Assembly: GCF_029542625.1 (NCBI RefSeq)
Contig: NZ_CP120733.1
Coordinates: forward strand, 930,001-994,000
From: Tepidibacter hydrothermalis
Lineage (GTDB): Bacteria; Bacillota; Clostridia; Peptostreptococcales; Peptostreptococcaceae
Length of the DNA: 64,000 nucleotides
Direction: 5' to 3'
How positions within the stretch are numbered: position 1 is the first letter of the stretch; each line of letters opens with the position of its first letter. The translations under genes were made by a program, and so were the position numbers. This document shows, in pieces, positions 48,313-57,941 of the stretch. The notes beneath the pieces are model-generated. The model was not told the DNA's origin. It did not search any database and saw nothing but the letters and a program-made list of their open reading frames with translations.

Positions 48313-49380
48313 TTTTTTTACTTGGGCAGCAATAAGCACAATTACAGGTAAGATTATCTCAAATATAAAAGAATAATAAAGCCATCCTGAAGCATTCCAA
48401 TCAACAAATTCCATTCTACTGTTGAATTGAATGTATGAGAAATTAAGAATAAGTAGGCAAATTGGGATTACTATAAATCGATAATTACTAAAATTGAATA
48501 CTTTGCTAATTCCAAGACATGTAGCAAGTAAAACTATAGTTATTTTAACAAAACCTCCTATTACAAATACAAGTGATGATATTATTTCAAGTCTTTGAAT
48601 GAAATCACCTATATCTATTTTTGCACTAGTATTATATGCAGAGTAATATTTTTGTAGAGCTTCTGTTGGAATTACAACTAAAACTGTGGATAAAGAAAGA
48701 AGGAAAGCACATATCCCTCCTATTAATAAACCTAATACATATACATTATAATATGATTTTTTTGTTTTGAAGCGGGAAAAAATCATTGAAAGCATTACTA
48801 CTTGACCAAAAGGAAATGTAAATGATGAATAAGCTCCTTTGAGTACAGGTTTTATTCCTTCATCTAATATAGGAAGAATATTATTTATATCCATTTTAGG
48901 AACTAATAATACTACTACAAGAAACACAAATACTATAAATGGAACAATAAAAAAACTTGACCATCTGCCGATTACTTCAATACCTTCCTTAACAGCCCAA
49001 ACACATAAAAATAAAAGAGCTATTCTAGGTATAAGCATAGGGGTTTCCATAAGAGCAGTATCTCTAAGAAATTGACTGTTATTTATTAAAACTTGAGTTG
49101 CTTCTTCAAAAGCAAACCAAGTGAATAATAATATAAATATATTACCTATAAATTTTCCAAAGCAGATTTCACAAATATCAAATAAATTTTTATCAGGAAA
49201 CATAAGGTGGAGTCTAATGAATATAAGAGATATAACAATACCCATAATTATAGATAATATAATAGCTAACCATACATCTTTTTTTGCTTCAAGTCCAAGA
49301 GAGAGTATAGAAGATGTTCCTGCTATAAAAATAGCAACAATAGATATACCCTGCTTATCAGAAATAATTTCTCTATTCAC
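48295..49380 (-). CDS. Spore germination permease, GerAB/GerKB family
   Basis: A 361-aa membrane protein with ten helices of the APC superfamily. It has the GerAB pattern: start VNREIISDKQGISIVAIFIAG, the FEEATQVLINNSQFLRDTAL loop region and SSFTFPFGQVVMLSM. It is the B subunit of a germinant receptor in the spore inner membrane. A and C subunits are absent here, so it is an orphan or works with subunits elsewhere. The frame reaches 49395, but GGAGG supports the GTG at 49380, eight bases away. Confidence 0.8.
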   Translation of the reverse strand: MNREIISDKQGISIVAIFIAGTSSILSLGLEAKKDVWLAIILSIIMGIVISLIFIRLHLMFPDKNLFDICEICFGKFIGNIFILLFTWFAFEEATQVLINNSQFLRDTALMETPMLIPRIALLFLCVWAVKEGIEVIGRWSSFFIVPFIVFVFLVVVLLVPKMDINNILPILDEGIKPVLKGAYSSFTFPFGQVVMLSMIFSRFKTKKSYYNVYVLGLLIGGICAFLLSLSTVLVVIPTEALQKYYSAYNTSAKIDIGDFIQRLEIISSLVFVIGGFVKITIVLLATCLGISKVFNFSNYRFIVIPICLLILNFSYIQFNSRMEFVDWNASGWLYYSFIFEIILPVIVLIAAQVKKYKRCS

Positions 49381-49641
49381 TATAAGAGCCTCCAAATTAT
49401 ATATTCTAAATTATATTTTTAGCAAAAGTATATTTATTTATACTTGGTTATTACTTGACATTAGGGAGGGATAATAAATACTTAAATGTACCATTGAAAA
49501 TCAAACGATTAACATGTTAAAATATAAAAGCATGCTAGTGAATACCTGATAAAATAAATATACTATGGACATAAAGCTAAAAAGGATTCATATAGTAATA
49601 TTTACAATATAGGTGTTAATATTATTTTGAGAGGTATTATT

Positions 49642-50325
49642 ATGTATGAAAAAATTTTTGACCAAGAAATACAAAAAGAAATGGATAGCTTCTTTATAAA
49701 CAATCTATCTGGTTATGGAAAAATTGAAACATTAAGAAAGGGTCATGTTATAAATCAAAAAAATCAAGATAATATTTATATTATTCTTGAAGGTGAGTTT
49801 AATCAAATAATGTATTCAAAAAATGGTGATGAAATAATTTTTTTTAGGATGACGGCTGGAGATATATTTGGAGAAACTGATTTTTTTGATAATAGTAGAA
49901 CTTTTGTGATATATAAGGCAATAAAAAATGCAAAAGTATCAATCCTTAATAGAGAAATTTTAGAAGCTAAGCTAATGGAATTCCCTAATATGTATAATTA
50001 TTTTTTGAAGAGTATAATAAGAAAACAAAGAATGATTATGATAGAGCTTAGCAATTTTAAATTCAATGATTCTATTGGAAAACTAGCGGACTTTTTAGTA
50101 AGACTTTATTACACAGAAGATATAAATATAAATTTTAAAAACCATATAAGCATAGTATTGACTCATGAAGAAATAGCTAATAGGATAGGGCTTAACAGAA
50201 CTACGGTTACAAATGTACTTAAAATTTTTAAAGATAGAAATCTTATAGAAGTAAAAGATAGGAAATTAATAATAAAAGATATACAAGGTCTTAAAAATTT
50301 AACAAATATACCATTAGAGGAATAA
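49642..50325 (+). CDS. Crp/Fnr-family transcriptional regulator
   Basis: A 227-aa protein with an N-terminal cyclic-nucleotide-type beta barrel (about 25-125, ILEGEFNQIMYSKNGDEIIFF, GDIFGETDFF) and a C-terminal winged helix (TVTNVLKIFKDRNLIEVKD; recognition region ANRIGLNRTTVTN near 182-194). No Fe-S cysteine cluster is visible. It lies just upstream of pepV-yfcC on the same strand, separated by a terminator, and is a candidate local regulator. An in-frame TTG at 49627 is part of the ribosome-site region; the ATG at 49642 is used. Confidence 0.85.
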   Translation: MYEKIFDQEIQKEMDSFFINNLSGYGKIETLRKGHVINQKNQDNIYIILEGEFNQIMYSKNGDEIIFFRMTAGDIFGETDFFDNSRTFVIYKAIKNAKVSILNREILEAKLMEFPNMYNYFLKSIIRKQRMIMIELSNFKFNDSIGKLADFLVRLYYTEDININFKNHISIVLTHEEIANRIGLNRTTVTNVLKIFKDRNLIEVKDRKLIIKDIQGLKNLTNIPLEE

Positions 50326-50355
50326 TCATGACTATGTCATGGTTGTTTTTTTTTT
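50324..50355 (+). terminator. Intrinsic terminator of the Crp-like gene
   Basis: AATCATGAC-TAT-GTCATGGTT (50324-50344), one G-T pair, then a run of T. A TTGT-N7-ACAA dyad (about 50364-50378) follows and could be a Crp-type site for pepV. Confidence 0.75.
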
Positions 50356-50442
50356 GACATATTGTGACCTAGACAACAGAAATTTTATGAAATTTTATAT
50401 AAAATTTTTATTGAACATAAAAAATATAAAAAGGGGCTATGT

Positions 50443-51786
50443 ATGAAAAGTATAAAAGAGAAAATTGAATCAAATTTTAATGATTTTGTTACTGATCTTC
50501 AAAGTTTAATCAAAATACCTAGTGTATATGAAGAAGATAACAGTAATTATCCCTTTGGAAAAAATATTGATGATGCTTTAAAAGAAATGTTGTCAATAGC
50601 TGAAAAGCTAGGTTTTAAAACATATTATGATCCTAATGGGTATTATGGGTATGCTGAATATGGTAGTGGGGAAGAAATGGTTGGAGTATTAGGACATCTA
50701 GATGTTGTTCCAGCAGGAGATTTGAAAAAATGGAATACTAACCCTTTTGATCCTGTAATCGTAGATGGAAAATTATTTGGGAGAGGAACTCAAGATGATA
50801 AAGGACCAACTCTTGCCGCAATGTATGCTTTTAAAGCATTACTAGATTCTGATGCTGAAATTAATAAGAAGATAAGATTTATATATGGTACAGATGAAGA
50901 AAACCTTTGGAAGGGAATCACTGAATACAACAAAAAAGAGAGAGTACCTGATTATGGATTTACTCCAGATGCTAATTTTCCGCTAATATATGCAGAAAAA
51001 GGTCTTCTACAAGTTGATTTAGTTGGTAAAAATGAAACAGATATAAGATTAAATGGTGGAGATGCTTATAATTCTGTTCCTTCAAATATGTCTTATGAAT
51101 CTAAAAATCCAAAGAAGGTAGAAGAAGCTCTTAAGGATTTAGGGTTTGAATATAAAAGAGAAGATAATAATATAACAATTATTGGAAAAAGCGTACACGC
51201 TAAAGATTCAGAAAAAGGTGTCAATTCTATATCTAGATTATTAATAGCTATGAACAAAATCGGTCTTAGATCAAAAGCTATAGACTTTGTAGTAGACAAT
51301 ATTAAGGAAGATGCATTTGCAACTAAGATATTTCGTGAATGTACGGATGAAGCTTCAGGTAATTTGAAGTTTAATATTGGAAAGATAATCATTGATGAAG
51401 ACAAAGAGGTTTTAAATATAGATATTAGAATTCCTGTAACTGTTGAAAAGGACTTTGTTATAGGAAGATTGAATGAAGTAGTACAAAAATATGGTTTTGA
51501 TATTGAGGAAAATGATTACTTAAGATCTATATATACTCCTCTTGATTCAGAATTAGTAAAAACTTTGATGGACTCTTATGTAGAAGTTACTGGAGATACA
51601 AAAAGCCAACCTATTTCATCTGGTGGAGCAACTTATGCAAGAGCTATGGATAATTGTGTAGCTTTTGGACCAGCTTTTCCATATTCAAAAGAGACAGAAC
51701 ATCAACCAAATGAGTACATTGAGCTAGATGAAATAAAAACAGCAATAGAGATTTATTCATCAGCTTTAGTTAAATTATTAAAATAA
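50443..51786 (+). CDS. pepV: Dipeptidase PepV (Sapep family, M20)
   Basis: A 447-aa zinc/manganese dipeptidase. Metal motifs are GHLDVVPAGD (about 84-93), GRGTQDDKGPT (about 107-117) and YGTDEENLWKG (about 148-158). A lid domain follows, then C-terminal SSGGATYARAMDNCVAFG. It cleaves unbranched dipeptides in the cytosol. It is followed after 18 bases by a YfcC-type transporter, so peptide or amino acid use is the likely theme of the operon. Confidence 0.85.
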   Translation: MKSIKEKIESNFNDFVTDLQSLIKIPSVYEEDNSNYPFGKNIDDALKEMLSIAEKLGFKTYYDPNGYYGYAEYGSGEEMVGVLGHLDVVPAGDLKKWNTNPFDPVIVDGKLFGRGTQDDKGPTLAAMYAFKALLDSDAEINKKIRFIYGTDEENLWKGITEYNKKERVPDYGFTPDANFPLIYAEKGLLQVDLVGKNETDIRLNGGDAYNSVPSNMSYESKNPKKVEEALKDLGFEYKREDNNITIIGKSVHAKDSEKGVNSISRLLIAMNKIGLRSKAIDFVVDNIKEDAFATKIFRECTDEASGNLKFNIGKIIIDEDKEVLNIDIRIPVTVEKDFVIGRLNEVVQKYGFDIEENDYLRSIYTPLDSELVKTLMDSYVEVTGDTKSQPISSGGATYARAMDNCVAFGPAFPYSKETEHQPNEYIELDEIKTAIEIYSSALVKLLK

Positions 51787-51804
51787 TAAAGGAGGATATT
51801 AAAA

Positions 51805-53313
51805 ATGACAAAAGCTAAGAAAAAAATGAGTTTCCCAACTGCGTATACGGTATTATTTATTGTATTAATTTTAGCAGCAGTATTAACTCACATAGTTCCA
51901 GCTGGTTCTTATGGTAAGCTTGTATATGATGATTCTGTACAAAAGTTTGTTGTTACAGCACCAAATGGATCTACTAAAGAATATGAGGGTACGCAGGCAA
52001 CTCTTGATGAATTAGGAATAAAAATAGATGTTACTAAATTCACAGATGGAAGTATTTATAAAGCTGTAGCAATTCCTAATACGTATGAACAACTTGAAAG
52101 CAATCCTCAAGGTATTAAAGAGGTTATTCAAGCTCCTATTCAAGGTGTGTATGAAACAAAAGACATTATGCTATTTGTATTTATAATTGGAGGTATAATA
52201 GGAGTATTAAATAATAGTGGAGCATTTGATGCAGGTTTTGCAAGTCTTTCACGTGCAACAAATGGAAGAGAGTATTTACTAATAGTTATAGTTACTTTCC
52301 TAATTGCTCTAGGTGGTACAAGCTTTGGACTAGCAGAAGAGACTATAGCACTTTATCCAATACTAGTTCCGGTGTTTATGGTAGCTGGATATGATGCAAT
52401 TGTTTGTATAGCTGCTTTATACATGGGTTCATCTATTGGTACAATGTTCTCGACTGTGAATCCTTTCTCTTCAGTTATAGCATCTAATGCGGCTGGAATA
52501 GCATTTACAAATGGGCTTAAATTTAGAATGGCGGGTCTTGTAATAGCTACTATAATAACTATTGTATATATTATCAAGTATGCTGAAAAAATTAAGAAAG
52601 ATCCATCAAAGTCTCTTATATTTAGTCAAAAAGAAGATTTAGAAAAGAAATTCTTAAATCAAGATAAAGAAGTTCCAGAGTTTACTGGTAGACGTAAACT
52701 TATGTTAGCTTTATTTACAGCTGCTTTTGGTGTTATGATCTGGGGAGTTTCATCTCAAGGATGGTGGTTCCTAGAAATGACAACACTATTCTTAGTAGTA
52801 GGTATTCTTATTTGTGCTATTTCTGGAATGGGAGAGAAGGAAGCTGTTCATAATTTTGTTGCAGGAGCTGCTGATCTTGTAGGTGTTGGACTTACGATTG
52901 GGGTAGCAAGAGCAGTTAACTTAATATTAGATAATGGACTTATTTCTGATTCAATACTTAATAGTGCTACACATGTAGTTCAAGGAATGAATGGAGGAAT
53001 ATTTGCTATATTAATGTTATTCATATTCTCTGTTCTTGGATTCTTTATTCCATCATCATCAGGTCTTGCAGTTTTATCTATGCCTATAATGGCACCTCTT
53101 GCAGATACTGTTGGACTTCCAAGAGATGTGATAGTTAGTGCTTATCAATATGGACAAGGTCTAATGGCTTTTATAACTCCTACAGGACTTATATTGGTAA
53201 CTCTTTCTATGGTAGATGTAACGTATGATAAGTGGTTGAAGTTTATCATGCCTTTAATGGGTATAATAGCAGCATTCTCAGGAATTATGTTATTAGTACA
53301 AGCTTTAATTTAA
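51805..53313 (+). CDS. YfcC-family transporter
   Basis: A 502-aa permease with about 12 membrane helices, of the YfcC/DcuC ion-transporter superfamily. Start FPTAYTVLFIVLILAAVLTHIVPAG; GGIIGVLNNSGAFDAG, GTSFGLAEETIALYPILVPVF and FFIPSSSGLAVLSMPIMAPLAD are family hallmarks. Substrates of relatives include amino acids (arginine/ornithine) and C4-dicarboxylates; pairing with PepV favours peptides or amino acids. AGGAGG site. A terminator follows. Confidence 0.82.
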   Translation: MTKAKKKMSFPTAYTVLFIVLILAAVLTHIVPAGSYGKLVYDDSVQKFVVTAPNGSTKEYEGTQATLDELGIKIDVTKFTDGSIYKAVAIPNTYEQLESNPQGIKEVIQAPIQGVYETKDIMLFVFIIGGIIGVLNNSGAFDAGFASLSRATNGREYLLIVIVTFLIALGGTSFGLAEETIALYPILVPVFMVAGYDAIVCIAALYMGSSIGTMFSTVNPFSSVIASNAAGIAFTNGLKFRMAGLVIATIITIVYIIKYAEKIKKDPSKSLIFSQKEDLEKKFLNQDKEVPEFTGRRKLMLALFTAAFGVMIWGVSSQGWWFLEMTTLFLVVGILICAISGMGEKEAVHNFVAGAADLVGVGLTIGVARAVNLILDNGLISDSILNSATHVVQGMNGGIFAILMLFIFSVLGFFIPSSSGLAVLSMPIMAPLADTVGLPRDVIVSAYQYGQGLMAFITPTGLILVTLSMVDVTYDKWLKFIMPLMGIIAAFSGIMLLVQALI

Positions 53314-53317
53314 ATTT

Positions 53318-53357
53318 AAAGGACTATAATAATTTTTAATTATTATAGTCCTTTTTG
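53318..53357. terminator. Terminator between convergent yfcC and MATE genes
   Basis: A perfect 16-bp stem AAAGGACTATAATAAT (53318-53333) with 53339-53354 and a five-base loop; T runs on both strands. Confidence 0.88.
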
Positions 53358-53401
53358 TATATAATAAAGTTATTATAGTTTAGAATTTGTGTTCCATTTT
53401 G

Positions 53402-54760
53402 TTAACATAATTGATTTTTTGGACTTAAGTATATTTTCTTATACTGTCTTATTGCAAATACTAAAGAACATAAAGATGATAGTAAATCTGATATAGGGAA
53501 TGATATCCAAATACCTAATATTCCTAAATTGGATACAGAAGGCAATATAATAGAAAGTGGAATAAAGAATATTATTTGTCTAAGCAAAGATAATATTAAA
53601 GATTCTTTTCCTTTACCTATAGATTGATAAAATCCTACAGCCACCATATATAGTCCTAGTATTGGATACATAAAAATTACTATTTTTAAAACATCACTAC
53701 CTTGGGATATTAAATTTTTATCTGTACTAAATAAGTTGATAATAAGTTCAGGAAATAAGAATATTAATGCTGTTAATACGGTAGATATACAGGTAGAAAC
53801 TATTAAGTTTATTTTAACTGTATTTTTAATTCTATCGATATTTTTAGAACCTAGATTGTAACCTATAAGAGGTTGCATCCCTTGTATAAGTCCTGCTAAT
53901 GGCATTTGTATAAATAAAGTTAGTTTGTATACTATTCCATATACAGAAATAGCTTGATCTCCACCATAATTATACAGAGAATAGTTTAGTAATAAAGTTA
54001 CTATACTCATAGATATTTGAGTGATAAAAGCTGATGAACCTATTGCTATAGTTTGTTTTGAGATATTACTATCAAATTTAAAGTATTTGAAATTAATATC
54101 TATAGAAGATTTTTTTATAAAGTAATAAGATATATACGCAAAGTTCAAACCTTTAGATATAGAAGTAGCTAATCCAGCTCCAGTTATGCCCATATCAAAT
54201 ACATATATAAATAAGTAATCTAAAAATACATTTGCAATCATACCGATTATCATACTGTTCATAGCATCTTTTGCATTTCCTTCTGCTCTAATTATATTAT
54301 TTGAAGCTACGCAAATAGGAAAAACTAGTACACCTAGAAACATAGTTTTAGCGTAACTGGCTGCGTATGGAAGAACTGTGTGACTAGCACCAAAGAGTTT
54401 TACTATGCTATTAGCAAATATAAATCCAAATACAGAAACAAAAAATGAAAATAGACCTATTATGAAGAATAGATTACCACTAGCTTTATTTGCACCTTCT
54501 AAATCTTTACTTCCTAATTTTCTAGAAACAATTGAGGCTGTTCCAACACCTATTAATAATGACACAGACATTATTACCATTTGTATAGGTAGATAAATTG
54601 ATACACCCGCTATACCCAGAGAGCCTACACCTCTACCTATAAATATTGTGTCTACAATATTGTAAATAGCATTCACAAGCATGGCTATAGTAGCTGGAAT
54701 ACTGAGCTTCATTAAAGCTTTAAATTCTTTTTCTTGACCTAATATATAGTCTCTAGTCAT
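53402..54760 (-). CDS. MATE-family efflux transporter
   Basis: A 452-aa protein with 12 membrane helices. The first MATE repeat shows LSIPATIAMLVNAIYNIVDTIFIGRGVGSLGIAGVSI; later, GTASIVSRKLGSKD and RAEGNAKDAMNSMIIG (about 155-170); the second repeat has GLIQGMQPLIGYNLGSKN. It expels drugs or metabolites in exchange for Na+ or H+. Divergent from a MarR gene with two similar dyads between them. GGAGG site. Confidence 0.9.
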   Translation of the reverse strand: MTRDYILGQEKEFKALMKLSIPATIAMLVNAIYNIVDTIFIGRGVGSLGIAGVSIYLPIQMVIMSVSLLIGVGTASIVSRKLGSKDLEGANKASGNLFFIIGLFSFFVSVFGFIFANSIVKLFGASHTVLPYAASYAKTMFLGVLVFPICVASNNIIRAEGNAKDAMNSMIIGMIANVFLDYLFIYVFDMGITGAGLATSISKGLNFAYISYYFIKKSSIDINFKYFKFDSNISKQTIAIGSSAFITQISMSIVTLLLNYSLYNYGGDQAISVYGIVYKLTLFIQMPLAGLIQGMQPLIGYNLGSKNIDRIKNTVKINLIVSTCISTVLTALIFLFPELIINLFSTDKNLISQGSDVLKIVIFMYPILGLYMVAVGFYQSIGKGKESLILSLLRQIIFFIPLSIILPSVSNLGILGIWISFPISDLLSSLCSLVFAIRQYKKIYLSPKNQLC

Positions 54761-54775
54761 AATAAACCTCCAATT

Positions 54776-54824
54776 TAGTTGTGATCAACAACTATTATAA
54801 AGCAAAAAGTTGCAAAATTCAACT
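54776..54824. promoter_or_regulatory. Two MarR-type operators
   Basis: TAGTTG-N7-CAACTA (54776-54794) and AGTTG-N7-CAACT (54808-54824) share the same arms and the same 7-base spacer, 31 bp centre to centre (about three helical turns). They lie in the MATE-marR divergent promoter region. Confidence 0.7.
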
Positions 54825-54897
54825 AAAAAAGTTATAGCATATTTTATTATATAAGTGTAATCTATAATTATACAAAAAAGTAAAGGAGAAAAATATA

Positions 54898-55371
54898 ATG
54901 AATCTCAAAGATGAAGTATTTATAACTGAAACAGTATCATTTGGTAAATTTGTAGACCGTATATACAGAAATAATAATTATTATGTAGGGAAGCATCTTG
55001 AAAAATATAATTTAAATAAAAGTGAATATAAATATTTGATCCAAATATATTTAAATGAAGGAATATGTCAGGATGATATAGTAAATACACTGAAAGTAGA
55101 CAAGTATGATGTTGCAAAAGGAATAAAATCTTTAATTGAAAAAGGATATACTTATAAAGAAAAAGATAATTTAGATAAGAGAAAGCATAGATTATATATA
55201 ACAGAAAAAGGAAATAGTATTAAAGATGGATTTATAGAAATTTTAAGAGAATCATCAGAAATTTTAACTAAGGGTTTTACAGAAGAAGAAAAGGATGCAG
55301 CACTAGGATTTCTTATAAGAATGGCGCAAAATGTATGTGAGGAGACAATGAAATTAAAAAATAATAGATAG
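54898..55371 (+). CDS. MarR-family regulator
   Basis: A 157-aa winged-helix regulator. The DNA-binding part is QDDIVNTLKVDKYDVAKGIKSLIEKGYTYKEKDNLDKRKHRLYIT (residues about 60-105, wing DKRKHRLYIT). Acidic helices at both ends form the dimer. It probably represses itself and the divergent MATE exporter. AAAGGAG site. A terminator follows. Confidence 0.88.
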   Translation: MNLKDEVFITETVSFGKFVDRIYRNNNYYVGKHLEKYNLNKSEYKYLIQIYLNEGICQDDIVNTLKVDKYDVAKGIKSLIEKGYTYKEKDNLDKRKHRLYITEKGNSIKDGFIEILRESSEILTKGFTEEEKDAALGFLIRMAQNVCEETMKLKNNR

Positions 55372-55384
55372 TTTCAACTGTTGA

Positions 55385-55422
55385 AAAAGTCTGAGGGCAA
55401 AGTTTTGTTCTCAGATTTTTTT
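55385..55422 (+). terminator. Intrinsic terminator of marR
   Basis: TCTGAG (55390-55395) with CTCAGA (55410-55415), flanked by A and T runs that extend the stem. Confidence 0.75.
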
Positions 55423-55470
55423 GTATAAATAAATTTTATGAAAGTAAATTCCAATATAGGTAATTTCTAT

Positions 55471-55499
55471 TCGACAATATTGTGCAAATATTGTATTAT
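55471..55499 (+). promoter_or_regulatory. Operon promoter with embedded 21-bp palindrome
   Basis: TCGACA (55471-55476) and TATTAT (55494-55499) with a 17-base spacer. Between them lies ACAATATT-GTGCA-AATATTGT (55474-55494), a perfect 8-bp-arm dyad that overlaps the end of the -35 box and the start of the -10 box. A repressor bound there would block polymerase. Confidence 0.6.
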
Positions 55500-55556
55500 T
55501 TCATTGTACAGAATTTTAAGAATTTATATAAATCATAACAGAGGAGGATTTATTAG

Positions 55557-56834
55557 ATGAAAAGACTATTTGCCATGGCTTTAATTTTAGTTATGACAGT
55601 ATCTGTTCTAGCAGGATGTGGTTCAACTTCTACTGAAAAATCAGAAGAAGCTACAAAAGAGTTAACTGTATGGTTACCGCCTATAGGGGAAAATGATAAA
55701 CCTGTTTGGGAGCCTATACTTAAAGAATTTGAAGAAAAAAATAATGTGAAAATTAATTTAGAAATAATACCATGGGAAGGATATCCTGAAAAATATGCAA
55801 CTGCAATTGCTGCAGGAGAAGGACCTGATGTTGGTTACATGTATGCAGAAATGTTCCCTCAATTCATAAAAATGGGAGCAGTTGAAGATTTAACAAATTA
55901 CTTAACAGAAAAAGATATGGAAAACTACATATACATAGATGATTGTAAAATGTTAGGTGGAATATATGGACTTGCTATAGAAGCTGCAAACCCAGCAGTT
56001 CTTTACTATAACAAAGATATATTAGCAGAACTTGGAGAAGAACCTCCAAAAACTTGGGAAGATTTTAGAAGAATAGCTAAAAAAGCAACAAAAGATACTG
56101 ATGGAGATGGAAAAATAGATCAATGGGGATTCTCTCAAGGTTGGGGAGCAAACTTCTTTGGAGATCTTAACTGGAACTGGTATGGATTTTTATGGCAAGC
56201 AGGTGGAGAACTTTATAACGATGACTTAAAAACTGTAAGATTTAATGATGAAGCAGGGTTAGAAACAGCTCAATTTTTATATGACCTTAAGTTTAAAGAT
56301 AAAGTAATTCCAGATAATGCAATGGCACAAAATAATAAAGAAATGTTACAAACTACATTTGGACCTGGAAAATCTGCATTTACAATCTGGCTTTCATCAG
56401 CAGCACATGAAATACTAGATAAGTCATTCCCAGATCTTAACTATGGATTTATTACTTCACTAGAAAATAAAGATATGGGAACATTTGCATCAGTTGATCA
56501 ATTAACTTTAATGTCAGCAACTGAAGATAAAGAATTATCATTTAAGTTAATGCAGCATATGCTAAGTGCTGATTCTATGACAAAATTCCATAAATATCAT
56601 CCAAGAGCTCCAATATCTAAAGATGAACCATATCAAGGAGATCCACAACTTAAAGAGATGATAGAAAATGATAAAGGAATATACAGACCATTAGTTGTAG
56701 CTCCTCACGGTGTTGAAGTGTATGACTACCTATGGAAGCAACTACAAAGAATGATGGTTGGAGAAGTAGAACCTAAAGAAGCTTTAGATGAAGCAGCTAA
56801 ATATGCAAATGATTTATTAGCAGAAGATCAGTAA
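55557..56834 (+). CDS. Sugar-type ABC transporter solute-binding lipoprotein
   Basis: A 425-aa family-1 extracellular solute-binding protein. Lipobox VLAGC (Cys21) anchors it to the membrane. Typical features are KELTVWLPPIGENDKPVWEP, FEEKNNVKINLEIIPWEGY and the TPEEW-like EEPPKTWEDFRRIAKK. A calcium-loop-like DTDGDGKIDQWGF (about 181-193) and several Trp in NWNWYGFLWQAGG suggest a carbohydrate or glycoside ligand. First gene of an eight-gene operon; a weak hairpin behind it probably gives it higher expression than the permeases. Confidence 0.88.
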   Translation: MKRLFAMALILVMTVSVLAGCGSTSTEKSEEATKELTVWLPPIGENDKPVWEPILKEFEEKNNVKINLEIIPWEGYPEKYATAIAAGEGPDVGYMYAEMFPQFIKMGAVEDLTNYLTEKDMENYIYIDDCKMLGGIYGLAIEAANPAVLYYNKDILAELGEEPPKTWEDFRRIAKKATKDTDGDGKIDQWGFSQGWGANFFGDLNWNWYGFLWQAGGELYNDDLKTVRFNDEAGLETAQFLYDLKFKDKVIPDNAMAQNNKEMLQTTFGPGKSAFTIWLSSAAHEILDKSFPDLNYGFITSLENKDMGTFASVDQLTLMSATEDKELSFKLMQHMLSADSMTKFHKYHPRAPISKDEPYQGDPQLKEMIENDKGIYRPLVVAPHGVEVYDYLWKQLQRMMVGEVEPKEALDEAAKYANDLLAEDQ

Positions 56835-56854
56835 TTTGGATAAATAATAATATG

Positions 56855-56890
56855 AAGCATCAAGAATATCTAATATTTTTGATGCTTTAT
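56855..56890 (+). terminator. Intra-operon hairpin after the binding-protein gene
   Basis: AAGCATCAA (56855-56863) with TTGATGCTT (56879-56887). The T run is short, which fits partial termination or mRNA-stabilising roles common behind binding-protein genes. Confidence 0.55.
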
Positions 56891-56985
56891 GTTTATATAG
56901 ATGAATTATTAGTTCAAAATCTATAGGATGTACTGTGGATTTTGAAGTGCTAATTTAAAAATTAGACTCAAAGAGGAGCTTTTTT

Positions 56986-57927
56986 ATGGAAGATATAATT
57001 TTAAAGAAAAATGAAGAATTAAAAAAATCTAGAGTTCGTACCTTTAATAAAAGAAAAATATTAAAAAAGTCTACGCCTTATACATACATACTTCCGATAG
57101 GGATATTATTATTAAGTTTTTATGTAATTCCAATAATAATGTCTATTTATTTTAGCTTTACAAAATACAATATAATGACACCTGCAAAATTCGTTGGATT
57201 TAAAAACTATTTAAATCTTGCTCAGGATAAGATGTTTATGGCATCACTTAAAAACACAATCATATACACAGTAGGTGTTGTACCACTTCAAACTTCAATA
57301 GCTTTATTAATGGCTGTATGGATAACTAAAAGAGAGAAAAGTAGACTAAATGAATTAGTTAAAGGAGCCATGTTTGTACCTGTAATATCTTCTATGATAC
57401 TTATTGGAATTATATGGAGAATATTTTTGAATGGAGAATTGTCACCACTTAATATGATTTTTACTTATGTAGGATTAAATACTCCTAATTGGATAGGGGA
57501 TACAAAACTTGCATTACCTACACTTATGGGGATATCAATATGGAAAAATGTAGGATACTTTATGGTTATATACATATCAGCTCTTATGGATATTCCAAAG
57601 AGTTATTATGAATCAGCCAGAGTTGATGGAGCTAATAAACTTCATGAATTCTTTTATATAACTGTACCACTTTTAAAACCTACTACTATAATGGTTGTTT
57701 TTCTAGGTTGTATATGGTCGCTTCAAACATTTGATCTCGTATATACATTAACAGGTGGAGGACCTGGGGTATCTACTATGACTATGGTACTTCATATATA
57801 TAATTTAGTTTTTAAACAATTTAGAGCTGGATATGCAATGGCTGTTGCAAATGTACTATTCCTTTTAATAGCCATTATATCAATATTTCAAAGAAAATTA
57901 CTTCAAAGGGATAAATCTATTTACTAA
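56986..57927 (+). CDS. Sugar ABC transporter permease (MalF/UgpA type)
   Basis: A 313-aa inner-membrane permease with six helices. The EAA loop ESARVDGANKLHEFFYITVP contacts the ATPase. N-terminal residues 1-30 are cytosolic and basic. It pairs with the next gene. No ATP-binding subunit is encoded in this operon, so a shared MsmK-type ATPase elsewhere is needed. Confidence 0.92.
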   Translation: MEDIILKKNEELKKSRVRTFNKRKILKKSTPYTYILPIGILLLSFYVIPIIMSIYFSFTKYNIMTPAKFVGFKNYLNLAQDKMFMASLKNTIIYTVGVVPLQTSIALLMAVWITKREKSRLNELVKGAMFVPVISSMILIGIIWRIFLNGELSPLNMIFTYVGLNTPNWIGDTKLALPTLMGISIWKNVGYFMVIYISALMDIPKSYYESARVDGANKLHEFFYITVPLLKPTTIMVVFLGCIWSLQTFDLVYTLTGGGPGVSTMTMVLHIYNLVFKQFRAGYAMAVANVLFLLIAIISIFQRKLLQRDKSIY

Positions 57928-57941
57928 AAAGGAGGGACTAT

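Noticed and set aside
55372-55556. Cobalamin riboswitch before the corrinoid operon
   Set aside because: No B12-box-like sequence or large leader fold; the region holds a terminator, a promoter and a dyad only.
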